NCBI RefSeq assembly: GCF_002250655.1
Contig: NZ_NOZR01000004.1
Span: 1 to 64,000 of the forward strand
Source: Mycolicibacterium sphagni
Lineage (GTDB): Bacteria > Actinomycetota > Actinomycetes > Mycobacteriales > Mycobacteriaceae
Direction: 5' to 3'
DNA: 64,000 nt
Position 1 is the first letter of the stretch, and each line of letters starts with the position of its first letter. Below are positions 17,490-26,825 of the stretch, piece by piece. Below the pieces are notes generated by a model. It saw only the letters and a program-made list of their open reading frames with translations, did not search any database and was not told the DNA's origin. A program made the position numbers and the translations under genes.

Positions 17490-19712
17490 TCAGCCGACCG
17501 GGGCCACCTCGACCGGTAGCGCGCTTAGCACCGCGGTGCCCGACAATGGATCCAGCAGTGTCCCGTCGTTGAGGTTGTTGACGTTGACGCCCGGATCCCG
17601 CGCTGCCACCCGCATGCGGGTTCCCGGCTCGGTGTGACCCCATCCGTGCGGCAACGACACCACACCGGGCCGGATCGCGTCCGTGATCTCCACGGGCACT
17701 TCGAGTTTCCCGCCGGAACCGGTGACCACGGCCATGTCCTCGAGGCCCAGCCGAGCGGCGTCGTCTGGGTGGATCTGCAACGTGCACCGATTGGAACCGC
17801 CGGACAGCGCGGGCAGGTTGTGCATCCAGCTGTTGTTCGAGCGCAGGTGCCGCCGGCCGATCAGCAGGAACCCCGGCTCCGAGGTCAGCGACGCCAGCAG
17901 CCGGGGGAGGTCGGCGAGGATCGGACCGGGATCCAATTCGACGGTCCCCGAAGCTGTTCGAAGCACCTCCGGGATCCGCGGGACCAGCGGGCCGAGGTCG
18001 ACCCCGTGGGGGGCGTCCTTGACCTTCTGCAGTGTCAGGCCGTGGGGGTCGGCGCCGAAGCCGTCACCGAACGGGCCAAGGCGCAGCATCATGTCCAGCC
18101 GCCGCTCGTAGCCGCGGCCGGCGGGCAGCATCGCGACCAACTCCTCGACCGAGCGGCCGGCGACGGGGGAGTGCTCGTCGGCGACCTCCTTGCCCAGCGT
18201 CGAGGTGATCACCTGGTCGTCCACCAGCGTCGGGTCGGCGTCGGGACCCATCCCGAGCGCGATCAGCGCGAGCCGAGACAAGATCTCGCACTCGTCGGGC
18301 CGCCCGTCCGGCAGCGGCAGCACCGGCGGGGAGTACCGGGCGTTGTTGCGCACCATCGCCACGCTGAGTGCGATGTCGAAATGTGCTGCGCGTGACGGCG
18401 GGGGCGGCGGCAGGATCACGTCGGCATGCCGAGTCGTCTCGTTGAGGTAGGGATCCACCGACACCATGAAGCTGACGGTGCCGAGGGCGTCCTGCAGGCG
18501 GGCGCCGTCCGGCGCCGATAACACCGGATTGCCTGCGATGGTGATCAACGCACGGATCTGGCCGTCGCCAGGGGTCTCGATCTCCTCGGCCAGCGCCACC
18601 GCGGGCAGCTCGGAGAGCACCTCGGGGTGGCCGGATACCCGGCTGCGCCAGCGACCCGTCGCGAATCCCCGGCCGGGGCGCGCCGGCCGCGGGGCGCCGG
18701 CGATCGACGAGCTGGCGAACATCACGCCGCCGGGCCGGTCCAGATTGCCGGTCAGGATGTTCACCACGTCCACCAGCCAGCTGGTCAGCGTGCCGAACTG
18801 GACGGTCGAGGTGCCGATGCGCCCGTACACCGCCGCGGCCGGGGCCGCGGCGAGTTCGCGTGCCAGAGTGCGGATTTCGTCGGCGGACACCCCACAGTGG
18901 TCGGCGACGGCGCCCGGCGGGAAGTCCTGTGCCGCCGCACGCACGCGGTCGACACCGGTGACGTGATCGGTCAGACGACCCAGATCGACCAGGTCCTCGT
19001 CGAAGAGGACGTGCACGACCGCGAACAGCAGCGCGGCATCCGAGCCGGGACGGACAGCGAGATGGCGGTCGGCCAGTTCGGCGGTGCGGGTGCGTGTCGG
19101 GTCGATCACCACCAGCTTCCCGCCGCGGCGGCGCAGCGCCTTGATCTTGCCTGGGAAATCCGCAGCCGTGGCCAGGGATCCGTTGGACACCAGAGGATTT
19201 CCACCGATCACCACGAGATAGTCGGTGCGGTCGAGGTCGGGGACGGTGAAGGCAAGCGGGTTGCCGTACAGATAGCCGCAGGAGACATGCTTGGGCATCT
19301 GGTCCAGTGTGCTGGCAGAGTACGCCTGCCGGGTGCCCAGCGATTTGATGACGACGGGGCCGTAGAGCGATCCGGCGATGGTGTGCGCGTTGGGGTTACC
19401 CAGATACACCGCCACCGACGCACCGCCGGTCTCAGCGATGACGCGCTGGAGTCCTTGCGCCGCCGCGGCGAAGGCTTCGGGCCAGCTGGTTTCGACGAGC
19501 TCACCGTCGCGGCGCACCATTGGCTGCTGCAGCCGGTCGGGATCGTTGTCCAGCTCGGCGAAGCTGGCGCCCTTCGGGCAGATGAAGCCGTGACTGAAGA
19601 CGTCCTCGCGGTCACCGCGGGCCGAACTGATCCGGTCGTCTTCATCGATGGTCAGGACCATCCCGCAGGTGGCCTCGCACAACGGGCAGATACGTAAAGC
19701 GGTGCGGCTCAT
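17490..19712 (-). CDS. molybdopterin-dependent oxidoreductase with 4Fe-4S site
   Basis: A 740-residue enzyme of the formate dehydrogenase/nitrate reductase (DMSO reductase) superfamily. The N-terminus has the 4Fe-4S ligands CPLCEATC...CPKG (residues about 9-47). The central domains have nucleotide-binding signatures (YLVVIGGNPLVSNGS, VVIDPTRTRTAELADRHL), and the C-terminal molydopterin dinucleotide-binding domain contains LIGRRHLRSNNSWMHNLP and VSLPHGWGH. No Tat signal is seen, so it is probably cytoplasmic. No accessory subunit gene is adjacent. It resembles M. tuberculosis Rv0197 from memory. Its start lies 42 nt from the IclR gene's stop, so the two could be co-transcribed. Confidence 0.88.
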   Translation of the reverse strand: MSRTALRICPLCEATCGMVLTIDEDDRISSARGDREDVFSHGFICPKGASFAELDNDPDRLQQPMVRRDGELVETSWPEAFAAAAQGLQRVIAETGGASVAVYLGNPNAHTIAGSLYGPVVIKSLGTRQAYSASTLDQMPKHVSCGYLYGNPLAFTVPDLDRTDYLVVIGGNPLVSNGSLATAADFPGKIKALRRRGGKLVVIDPTRTRTAELADRHLAVRPGSDAALLFAVVHVLFDEDLVDLGRLTDHVTGVDRVRAAAQDFPPGAVADHCGVSADEIRTLARELAAAPAAAVYGRIGTSTVQFGTLTSWLVDVVNILTGNLDRPGGVMFASSSIAGAPRPARPGRGFATGRWRSRVSGHPEVLSELPAVALAEEIETPGDGQIRALITIAGNPVLSAPDGARLQDALGTVSFMVSVDPYLNETTRHADVILPPPPPSRAAHFDIALSVAMVRNNARYSPPVLPLPDGRPDECEILSRLALIALGMGPDADPTLVDDQVITSTLGKEVADEHSPVAGRSVEELVAMLPAGRGYERRLDMMLRLGPFGDGFGADPHGLTLQKVKDAPHGVDLGPLVPRIPEVLRTASGTVELDPGPILADLPRLLASLTSEPGFLLIGRRHLRSNNSWMHNLPALSGGSNRCTLQIHPDDAARLGLEDMAVVTGSGGKLEVPVEITDAIRPGVVSLPHGWGHTEPGTRMRVAARDPGVNVNNLNDGTLLDPLSGTAVLSALPVEVAPVG

Positions 19713-19754
19713 GCTTGCCACTGTGCTCCCCGGCCGACCCACTGGCAAGGCTGG

Positions 19755-20522
19755 TCAGCTGGACCAGAGGGGTGAATCCAGCGCGGAGCGCAGTGCGGCG
19801 ATGATGTGGTTCTGGTGTTCCTTGAAACGTTCGGTCGGAGCGGGTACCGAGATCGCGACGACGTTTCCGCCCGCCGCCCGGCCCGCGATCCCAGCGGCGG
19901 AGATCCCCTCGGTGTGCTCGTCGCGGTCGAACGCCATTCGGGCGGTGCGGATCTCGCGAAGCTCGGCGCGCACCCGGTCGGCCGCAGCCTGGTCCAACGG
20001 TGCCAGCGCCGTGGCGACGTCGGCGTCGGCGTCGTCGAACAACGCCAGCGTCGCCTTCCCGTTGGCGGTGTCGTGCAAGGTGAAACGTCCGCCGATCGCG
20101 GAGACGGCGCGCAACCGATGTGGAGATTCGATCTGGTCGATGAACAACATCTGGCCGCCCCGGTACACCGAGAGGTCCACGGTTTCGCCGGTGGCCTCGG
20201 CGATGCGCTCCAGGGTCGGCCGGAAAGCCGAGGTGATGTGCGCGGCATCGGCGCTGGCCAGGCCCAGCAGCCGATCCCCGAGGACGATGCGGCCATCGTC
20301 GTCCACCGCTGCGAACCCGACCTCGACCAGACCGACCAGCAGCCGGCGCGCGGTCGACTTGGCCAGGCCGAGGCGGCTGTGCAGGTCGACCAGTCGCAGC
20401 CGGCCCGGGGCGGTCGCGATTTCGTCGAGCGCGGCGGCGGCCCGGCGTAGTACCTGGATGCCGTCGTCGCGTGCACTGGACGCACGTCCCTCACCGACCA
20501 CCGAAATTTCCGCATCCGCCAT
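19755..20522 (-). CDS. IclR family transcriptional regulator
   Basis: A 255-residue regulator. The winged helix-turn-helix is at about residues 25-85 (VLRRAAAALDEIATAPGRLRLVDLHSRLGLAKSTARRLLVGL) and the effector-binding domain at about 95-250, with the IclR pattern GKATLALFDD and AAGIAGRAAGGNVVAISVPAP. The ATG at 20522 has a purine-rich GGAGGGAAGGGA upstream. It is divergent from the FAD-oxidase/PhlG-like operon across a spacer with a 31-bp palindrome, its likely operator. The effector is probably the island's substrate or a breakdown product. Confidence 0.9.
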   Translation of the reverse strand: MADAEISVVGEGRASSARDDGIQVLRRAAAALDEIATAPGRLRLVDLHSRLGLAKSTARRLLVGLVEVGFAAVDDDGRIVLGDRLLGLASADAAHITSAFRPTLERIAEATGETVDLSVYRGGQMLFIDQIESPHRLRAVSAIGGRFTLHDTANGKATLALFDDADADVATALAPLDQAAADRVRAELREIRTARMAFDRDEHTEGISAAGIAGRAAGGNVVAISVPAPTERFKEHQNHIIAALRSALDSPLWSS

Positions 20523-20564
20523 CAGGCTGTCCCTTCCCTCCACGTCCCCTGCGCGGTATTGTGC

Positions 20565-20595
20565 CACATTGCGGATCGTATAGATCCGCAATGTG
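20565..20595. promoter_or_regulatory. 31-bp perfect palindrome, probable IclR operator
   Basis: Arms CACATTGCGGATC (20565-20577) and GATCCGCAATGTG (20583-20595) are perfect reverse complements around a 5-nt GTATA centre. The site lies between divergent genes, 18 nt before the GTG of the oxidase, so bound regulator would cover both promoters. Confidence 0.75.
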
Positions 20596-20612
20596 AACCA
20601 GAGGAGGCTTGG

Positions 20613-21953
20613 GTGGGGTCACTTCCTGAGGGTCGTCATTTCTTCCATGGTGACGATGGTTACGAGAACGCGCGCCGCGCCACGGTGTGGAACCAGCGCG
20701 TCCCGGACCGCTACCCGGACGTCATCGTCCAGGCGGTCGATACGGACGACGTGGTCGCCGCAGTGCGCTACGCGAAGGCCAACAACAAGCGGGTGAGCAT
20801 CAAGTCCGGCGGCCACAGCTGGGCGGCCAGCCACCTGCGCGACGGTGCCGTGTTGCTGGACATGAGCCGAGTGGACCAGACCAGCATCGACACCGACAGG
20901 AGCGTCGCCGTCGCCGGTCCCGGTAAGGGTGGCAGTGTGCTGGCCGCCGAACTCGACGCGGCGGGCCTGTTCTTCCCCGCCGGACATTGCAAGGGCGTGT
21001 GTATCGGCGGTTACCTGCTGCAGGGCGGATACGGCTGGAACAGCAGGGTCGTCGGCCCCGCCTGCGAGAGTGTGATCGGTCTGGACGTGGTGACCGCCGA
21101 CGGCGACACGATCTACATCGACGCCGACAACCATCCCGATCTCTATTGGGCTGCCCGCGGATCCGGACCCGGCTTCTTCGCCGTGGTCACCGCGTTCCAC
21201 CTCAAGCTCTACAAGAAGCCCGCCGTGCTGGGCAGCAGCTTCTACGCCTACCCGATCGAACTCGCCGACGAGATCTTCACCTGGGCGCGCAACATCTCCG
21301 CCGAGGTCGATCGCCGGGTCGAGCTGCAGATCGTCGCGACCAGCAGTGCGCCTAATGCGGGCATCGACCGGCCGACGATCGTGATGGCCTCACCGGTGTT
21401 CGCCGACACCGAGGCCGAAGCCAAGGAGGCGTTCGGCCTCCTCGACCGCTGCCCCGTCGTCGACAAGGCGCTGGCCGCTTTTCCCTATGCGCCGATGGGC
21501 CTGCCCGATTGGTACACCGCGGTGATGAGCAACTACCTCGCCGATCATCGGTACTCCGCCGACAACATGTGGACCAACGCCTCGGCCGCGGAGCTGATGC
21601 CGGGCATTCACACCATCCTGGACACCCTGCCGCCTCACCCCTCGCACTTCCTCTGGCTGAACTGGGGGCCGTCCCCGCAGCGTCAGGACATGGCCTACAG
21701 CCTGGAAAGCGAGATCTATCTGGCGCTCTACGCCGGGTGGATGGATCCGGCCGACGACGACAAGTACGGCGACTGGCCGCGCTCCAACATGGCGGCAATG
21801 GCGCCGTTGGCCACCGGAATCCAGCTCGCCGACGAGAATCTGGGCAAGCGACCGGCGAAGTTCGCCACCGACGAGAGCATGGCCCGGCTCGACCGGGTGC
21901 GTGCCGAGTACGACCCCGACGCTCGTTTCCACAGCTGGATGGGTCGACTCTGA
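20613..21953 (+). CDS. FAD-binding (PCMH/berberine-bridge-type) oxidase
   Basis: A 446-residue FAD-linked oxidoreductase. The PCMH FAD-binding domain (residues about 30-210) contains SGGHSW, whose His68 is the expected 8-alpha-histidyl FAD attachment site, and PAGHCKGVCIGGYLLQGGYG, where Cys126 or Cys130 could form a second covalent link as in berberine bridge enzymes. The C-terminal BBE-like end has EYDPDARF. The GTG at 20613 was chosen for GAGGAGG 5 nt upstream. Such enzymes oxidise alcohols, phenols or amines with O2. It is coupled to a PhlG-like hydrolase and controlled by a divergent IclR protein. Confidence 0.87.
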   Translation: MGSLPEGRHFFHGDDGYENARRATVWNQRVPDRYPDVIVQAVDTDDVVAAVRYAKANNKRVSIKSGGHSWAASHLRDGAVLLDMSRVDQTSIDTDRSVAVAGPGKGGSVLAAELDAAGLFFPAGHCKGVCIGGYLLQGGYGWNSRVVGPACESVIGLDVVTADGDTIYIDADNHPDLYWAARGSGPGFFAVVTAFHLKLYKKPAVLGSSFYAYPIELADEIFTWARNISAEVDRRVELQIVATSSAPNAGIDRPTIVMASPVFADTEAEAKEAFGLLDRCPVVDKALAAFPYAPMGLPDWYTAVMSNYLADHRYSADNMWTNASAAELMPGIHTILDTLPPHPSHFLWLNWGPSPQRQDMAYSLESEIYLALYAGWMDPADDDKYGDWPRSNMAAMAPLATGIQLADENLGKRPAKFATDESMARLDRVRAEYDPDARFHSWMGRL

Positions 21954-22732
21954 TGGCCCAGACATATCTGGGTTACCACCCCGGCGACAGTGACACCCCA
22001 TGGGGCACGTACTTCAATCCCGAGATGGCCGAGCTGCCCCGGCACGCCGTCATCGCACTCGAGCACGGGCCGCAGGCCGATCAGGTGCTACTCGGATTCG
22101 ATTCCGCGGGAACGATTCTCGACGAGGGATACCAGCAGACCGAGAACGGGTACGGAACGCTGCGTGGCGGCGGCTTCCAGGTCTCGATCCGCACCGACAT
22201 GCCCGGTGTCACGCCGGCGATGTGGGATTGGTGGTTCGGCTGGCACGGCAGCGAGTCCACCCGCTACAAGCTGTGGCACCCGCGTGCGCACGCGTCGGCG
22301 CATTGGGGCGACGACAACGGCTCCGGCTACGTCGGGCGGACCTCGATCATCGAGGAATACCTGGGTTCGGCCTACGCCAAGGCGGCCATCCAATTCCTCG
22401 AACCGTCCGCGCTGGGCTTGGACGCATCCAGGCTGGGCAATGACCTCGCGGTGTGCGCGCGGCTGGGCTCAAGCGAGCTGCCCGTGGACATCGGCTGGTT
22501 CGTGCACCACGTCCGGGCTACTCCCGACGGGGCCGAGATGCGGTCTCGATTCTGGATGGGCGGACCCTATATCGGAGTGCGCCGCGGCAACCGGCTGGCC
22601 GATTCGGTGATCCGCCCGATCGCGGCGCGTCAGCTGCCGGATCCGCGCGACCTGCTGGTGCACTGCGCACAGGAGATGAACCACCTGGCGAGCTTCTTGC
22701 CGGCGCTTTACGCGCGGTTCGAAGGTCCGTAG
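21953..22732 (+). CDS. DAPG hydrolase (PhlG)-like protein
   Basis: A 259-residue protein resembling the PhlG domain family, whose founding member cleaves a C-C bond in 2,4-diacetylphloroglucinol using zinc. Visible features are an aromatic-rich segment WDWWFGWHGSESTRYKLWHPRAH (two halves, about residues 80-105), HHVRATPDGAEMRSRFW and the C-terminal HCAQEMNHLASFLP, whose His/Glu/His are likely metal ligands. Its ATG overlaps the oxidase stop (TGATG), so both enzymes are made together. The true substrate in this organism is unknown; an acylated phenol or cyclic diketone would fit. Confidence 0.78.
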   Translation: MAQTYLGYHPGDSDTPWGTYFNPEMAELPRHAVIALEHGPQADQVLLGFDSAGTILDEGYQQTENGYGTLRGGGFQVSIRTDMPGVTPAMWDWWFGWHGSESTRYKLWHPRAHASAHWGDDNGSGYVGRTSIIEEYLGSAYAKAAIQFLEPSALGLDASRLGNDLAVCARLGSSELPVDIGWFVHHVRATPDGAEMRSRFWMGGPYIGVRRGNRLADSVIRPIAARQLPDPRDLLVHCAQEMNHLASFLPALYARFEGP

Positions 22733-22833
22733 TCCCCAGTTTCGTCCAGCATTGCGAAAGTGATCTGAGCACCAACTGTTTGGGGCTAAATTCCTGAGCG
22801 CAGCCTGAGAAATGCGATGTAAGGGGTGGGGCA

Positions 22834-24462
22834 ATGCCAGAGACACGAATCGCCAGGAAAGGCCAACGGATCTCGAGCGCTGCCAGGAAAACCGGGCTGT
22901 TCGGTGCGGCGGCCGCTACCGCTACCGCGATGGCGTTCGGAATGACCGCGCCGGACCTGTTGCCCACGGCCAGAGCAGCAGATGTCACCCTCAACGGCGT
23001 GACCACTGGACCGGTATTCCGGCTCTTGCAGGCCGCTGGTGTGAACTCGGTTGATTTCCCCAACGTGGCGCCGCCCTTGATCGACACCCTCACGATCGAC
23101 TTCGCCTACACCGACGCCAATCCGGTGAACCTGGCTGATCAGATCAACGCCTTCCCGTTCGCCGGATGGAACATCCTGACCAACAGTTTCAGACGCCAAC
23201 CCGGCGGGATAGTGGGGTCGGCGCTTCTGGCGGGTTCAGGGTTTGCCACCTTGGACACGAACCACGCGTATCAAGCGTTGCTGTCGAGCGCAGGCGGTAA
23301 TACGTTGCCGGGATACACCCCTCTCGTTGGTCCAGGGCTGATCAACACTCTGACCGGGGCGCAGTGCGCGTCCCAGGGCACCTTCTGCAGGCCCGGCAAC
23401 AACGTGACGACCCTGGCGCTTCTCCTGCTGAACAGCCCGCTGACACCCAATGGTGGGCTTTACACGCGCTTCGCCCCGATTGCGAACCTGTTCGGCATCA
23501 ACCTCGTTAATCCGGTCGGCACAAGCGCCTCGAGTTCAACGCCGGCCACCAAGGGCAGCGGCGGCATCGTCACTCTGCACTCCGCGGTAGTGAATGTCGG
23601 GCTGGAGTACAACGCGTTGTCCGACTTGCCGGAGACCCTGAACCCGTTCTCGCTCGCCAACACCCTGCTGGCCACCGTCTTGCCGACCAACCTGCTCGGC
23701 GGTGTGAATCTCGGGGGTGCATCGCTGGGCGACATCGAGACTGCCCTCGGTCTGCTGGCGACGCTGGGTTCAACGAGTACCACCTACAGCACGTTGGCGC
23801 CTAACGATCTGCCACTCCTGGAGCCCCTTCGTCTGCCGGTGCGCCTGATCAACGCCGTCTCAAACGCGCTCGGTCATCCACTGAACCTGGGGACCCCGCT
23901 CGCCGACGCGTTGCAGCCCGCGCTGACGATCCTGGTCAACACCGGCTATACGGATGTCCAGACCCCGACCGACGGGGGCACCTACAACCGGACGTTCGAC
24001 CAATCCGGCGACTCCGTCACCTTCCTGTCGCAGGCGACGCTCACCCCGGCGGAGTGGGCGCAGGTGCCGGGCGATGTCGTTCGGGCGCTGATCGTCGGAT
24101 TCCAGGATTCGTTCCCGCTGCTCCGGTTCGGGAAGACGGCGCCGGTGCTCACTGTGGATGGCAACCATCTGAAGATCACCTACCCGTCGGCGCCTACCGG
24201 TAGCACGAGCACGCCGACAGCCACTTCCGGTGTTTCGATAGCGACTCCCGCCGCAACGACTCCTGCCGCCGAATCGGTCAGCACGCCGTCGACCGGCACC
24301 ACCTCGACCCGCACCACGAGGTCCTCGGCCGGCGGCGCGAAGTCGCCCGCGGCAACCGGTCAGACGGGTTCAAGCTCAACTAGCCCGTCGGCGAGCACTG
24401 GATCCACCCACAACGGCGGCGTCGGCGGATCCAAACGATCCGCCACCAGGGCAGCGGCCTAG
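22834..24462 (+). CDS. secreted PE-PPE-domain-like protein
   Basis: A 542-residue exported protein. The N-terminus is a long basic signal peptide (hydrophobic residues about 22-40, cleavage near ARAAD). The mature part resembles the PE-PPE C-terminal domain: [19 protein letters not shown], then [15 protein letters not shown] and [13 protein letters not shown] or PPE N-terminal domain is absent. The last 90 residues are a Ser/Thr/Ala/Pro-rich tail likely to be glycosylated or disordered. A GGGGTGGGG stretch precedes the ATG. The PE-PPE domain has an alpha/beta hydrolase-like fold; no clear GxSxG was found. The stop shares a CTAG with that of ilvD. Confidence 0.65.
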   Translation: MPETRIARKGQRISSAARKTGLFGAAAATATAMAFGMTAPDLLPTARAADVTLNGVTTGPVFRLLQAAGVNSVDFPNVAPPLIDTLTIDFAYTDANPVNLADQINAFPFAGWNILTNSFRRQPGGIVGSALLAGSGFATLDTNHAYQALLSSAGGNTLPGYTPLVGPGLINTLTGAQCASQGTFCRPGNNVTTLALLLLNSPLTPNGGLYTRFAPIANLFGINLVNPVGTSASSSTPATKGSGGIVTLHSAVVNVGLEYNALSDLPETLNPFSLANTLLATVLPTNLLGGVNLGGASLGDIETALGLLATLGSTSTTYSTLAPNDLPLLEPLRLPVRLINAVSNALGHPLNLGTPLADALQPALTILVNTGYTDVQTPTDGGTYNRTFDQSGDSVTFLSQATLTPAEWAQVPGDVVRALIVGFQDSFPLLRFGKTAPVLTVDGNHLKITYPSAPTGSTSTPTATSGVSIATPAATTPAAESVSTPSTGTTSTRTTRSSAGGAKSPAATGQTGSSSTSPSASTGSTHNGGVGGSKRSATRAAA

Positions 24463-26156
24463 CCGCAGACGGCCCCGTGCGCGGCCGAGCCGACCAGCTT
24501 GCGGTACTTGGCCAGCACACCCGTCGTGTACTTGGGCGCGGGCGGGTTGAATCCTGCCTTGCGGGAATCGAATTCGTCGGCGTCGACCAGCACGTCGAGC
24601 GTGCCCTTGCCGACATCCAGGCGGATCCGGTCGCCGTCGCGCAGGAAGGCGATGGGTCCGGCGTCGACGGCCTCGGGAGCGATGTGCCCGACGCACAGGC
24701 CGGTGGTACCTCCGGAGAACCGGCCGTCGGTCATCAGCAGGACGTCCTTGCCCAGCCCGGCGCCCTTGATCGCTCCGGTGATCGCCAGCATCTCGCGCAT
24801 CCCGGGGCCACCCTTGGGGCCCTCGTAGCGGATGACGACGACGTCGTTGGCCACGATGGTGCCGTCCTCGAGTGCATCCATCGCGGCGCGCTCGCCGTCG
24901 AAAACCCTTGCGGTGCCCTCGAACACGTCGGAGTCGAAGCCGGCCGACTTGACCACCGCGCCCTCGGGCGCCAGCGAGCCGTGCAGGATCGTGATGCCGC
25001 CGGTGGGGTGGATCGGATTGTCCAGCGCACGCAGCACCTTGCCGTCGGGATCCGGCGGCGCGATGTGGGCGAGGTTGGCGGCCATGGTCTCCCCGGTCAC
25101 CGTCATGACGTCACCGTGCAGCAGTCCGGCATCCAGCAGCGCCTTCATGACCACCGGCACGCCGCCGATGCGGTCCACGTCGAACATCACGTGCTTGCCG
25201 AACGGCTTGACGTCGGCTAGGTGCGGAACCTTGGCGCCGATTCGGGTGAAGTCCTCCAACGTCAGCTTGACGTCGGCCTCGTGCGCGATCGCCATCAGGT
25301 GCAGCACCGCATTGGTAGATCCGCCGAACGCCATCACCACCGCGATCGCGTTCTCGAACGCTTCCTTGGTCAGGATGTCGCGCGCGGTAATGCCGCGGCG
25401 CAGCAGTTCCACCACCGCCTCACCACTGCGGCGGGCGTACCCGTCGCGGCGGCGGTCGGTCGCCGGCGGCGCCGCGCTGCCCGGCAGCGACATGCCCAGC
25501 GCCTCGGCGGCGCTGGCCATCGTGTTGGCGGTGAACATTCCGCCGCAGGCACCCTCGCCCGGACAGATCGCCCGCTCGATGATGTCGACATCCTCGCGCG
25601 ACATCAGACCGCGGGCGCACGCGCCGACCGCCTCGAATGCGTCGATGATCGTCACGTCCATCTCGGTGCCGTCGGACAGCTTGGCCCGGCCCGGCAGGAT
25701 CGAGCCCGCGTAAAGGAACACCGCGGCAAGGTCGAGGCGCGCGGCGGCCATCAGCATGCCCGGCAGCGACTTGTCGCAGCCCGCCAGCAGCACCGAACCG
25801 TCGAGGCGCTCGGCCATCATGACGGTCTCGACGCTGTCGGCGATCACCTCGCGGGAGACCAGCGAGAAGTGCATGCCCTCGTGGCCCATCGAAATGCCGT
25901 CGGACACCGAGATGGTGCCGAACTCCATCGGGTAGCCGCCAGCGGCATGCACGCCGTCCTTGGCGGCCTTGGCCAGCCGGTCCAGCGACAGGTTGCACGG
26001 GGTGATCTCGTTCCACGAGGACGCCACCCCGATCTGTGGTTTGGCGAAATCCTCGTCACCCATGCCTACCGCGCGGAGCATGCCGCGAGCGGCGGCCTTC
26101 TCCAAACCATCGGTCACATCACGACTGCGGGGCTTGAGATCGGGCGTTTCAGTCAC
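24459..26156 (-). CDS. ilvD: dihydroxy-acid dehydratase
   Basis: Fe-S-dependent dehydratase of branched-chain amino acid and pantothenate biosynthesis; it converts 2,3-dihydroxy-isovalerate and -methylvalerate into the 2-oxo acids. The 565-residue length is normal. Typical cluster and active-site segments are present: [46 protein letters not shown], and the C-terminal [13 protein letters not shown]. It lies divergent from the copper-responsive DUF305-ricR pair, as ilvD (Rv0189c) adjoins Rv0190 in M. tuberculosis. Confidence 0.95.
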   Translation of the reverse strand: MTETPDLKPRSRDVTDGLEKAAARGMLRAVGMGDEDFAKPQIGVASSWNEITPCNLSLDRLAKAAKDGVHAAGGYPMEFGTISVSDGISMGHEGMHFSLVSREVIADSVETVMMAERLDGSVLLAGCDKSLPGMLMAAARLDLAAVFLYAGSILPGRAKLSDGTEMDVTIIDAFEAVGACARGLMSREDVDIIERAICPGEGACGGMFTANTMASAAEALGMSLPGSAAPPATDRRRDGYARRSGEAVVELLRRGITARDILTKEAFENAIAVVMAFGGSTNAVLHLMAIAHEADVKLTLEDFTRIGAKVPHLADVKPFGKHVMFDVDRIGGVPVVMKALLDAGLLHGDVMTVTGETMAANLAHIAPPDPDGKVLRALDNPIHPTGGITILHGSLAPEGAVVKSAGFDSDVFEGTARVFDGERAAMDALEDGTIVANDVVVIRYEGPKGGPGMREMLAITGAIKGAGLGKDVLLMTDGRFSGGTTGLCVGHIAPEAVDAGPIAFLRDGDRIRLDVGKGTLDVLVDADEFDSRKAGFNPPAPKYTTGVLAKYRKLVGSAAHGAVCG

Positions 26157-26200
26157 CGGACAAGTATGCCGTGGTCGGGGTGCGGTTCCAAATCTCTATT

Positions 26201-26217
26201 ATACCCCCGAGGGGTAT
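26201..26217. promoter_or_regulatory. RicR/CsoR-type copper operator
   Basis: ATACCCCCGAGGGGTAT is a perfect palindrome of 7-bp arms around CGA. It contains the TACCC-N5-GGGTA pattern recognised by mycobacterial RicR. It occupies the -35 region of the DUF305 gene (-10 TACGGT at 26223-26228), so binding should exclude RNA polymerase until Cu(I) is sensed. Confidence 0.85.
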
Positions 26218-26222
26218 TCCGG

Positions 26223-26228
26223 TACGGT
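26223..26228 (+). promoter_or_regulatory. -10 box of leaderless DUF305-ricR promoter
   Basis: TACGGT fits TANNNT and ends 6 nt before the ATG at 26235, just downstream of the RicR operator. Confidence 0.55.
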
Positions 26229-26234
26229 GGGGAC

Positions 26235-26825
26235 ATGCCTTCTCCCAGCAGTCGCATCGTGGCGGTCGCCGCCGCCCTCGCCACCGCCGCCGTTGTCGCG
26301 TCCTGTAGCGCCGCCACCGACCATAGCCAGCACGGGTCGTCCGCCACGACGAGCAGCGCAGTGGTGGCCGCGCACAACGCCGACGACGTGATGTTCGCGC
26401 AGATGATGATCCCGCACCACCAGCAGGCGGTGGAGCTGTCGGCGCTGGTTCCCCAGCACACCGCCAACCAGGCATTGGTCGCGTTGGCGGCCAAGATCTC
26501 GGGCGAACAGCAGCCGGAGATCAACGCGATGAAGGCACTGCTGCTGCAGTGGGACGTCGACCCCGGCGCGATGGGCGACCACAGCGGAATGGCGATGCAG
26601 GGCATGGTCGACGACGCGACGATGGCCAAGCTCAACTCGCTCAGAGGCCCTGAGTTCGACACACTATGGCTGCAGTCGATGATCAACCATCACCAGGGGG
26701 CCATCGAGATGGCGAATAACGAGATCGCCAAGGGGCAGAGCGCCGACATGATCACCATGGCCAAGGCCATGGTGGCCGCGCAGCAGGCCGAGATCAACCA
26801 GATGAAACAAATGCTGGGAGAGTAA
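26235..26825 (+). CDS. DUF305 copper-associated lipoprotein
   Basis: A 196-residue exported lipoprotein: signal segment followed by the lipobox VVASC (Cys at about residue 24), a short His/Ser spacer, and a DUF305 domain of four helices. The repeated metal-rich motifs MFAQMMIPHHQQAVELS and SMINHHQGAIEMA are the DUF305 signature, and the His/Met content (also MGDHSGMAMQGM) suits copper binding. It is transcribed with ricR behind a RicR operator. An extracytoplasmic copper-binding role is a well-supported inference. Confidence 0.88.
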   Translation: MPSPSSRIVAVAAALATAAVVASCSAATDHSQHGSSATTSSAVVAAHNADDVMFAQMMIPHHQQAVELSALVPQHTANQALVALAAKISGEQQPEINAMKALLLQWDVDPGAMGDHSGMAMQGMVDDATMAKLNSLRGPEFDTLWLQSMINHHQGAIEMANNEIAKGQSADMITMAKAMVAAQQAEINQMKQMLGE

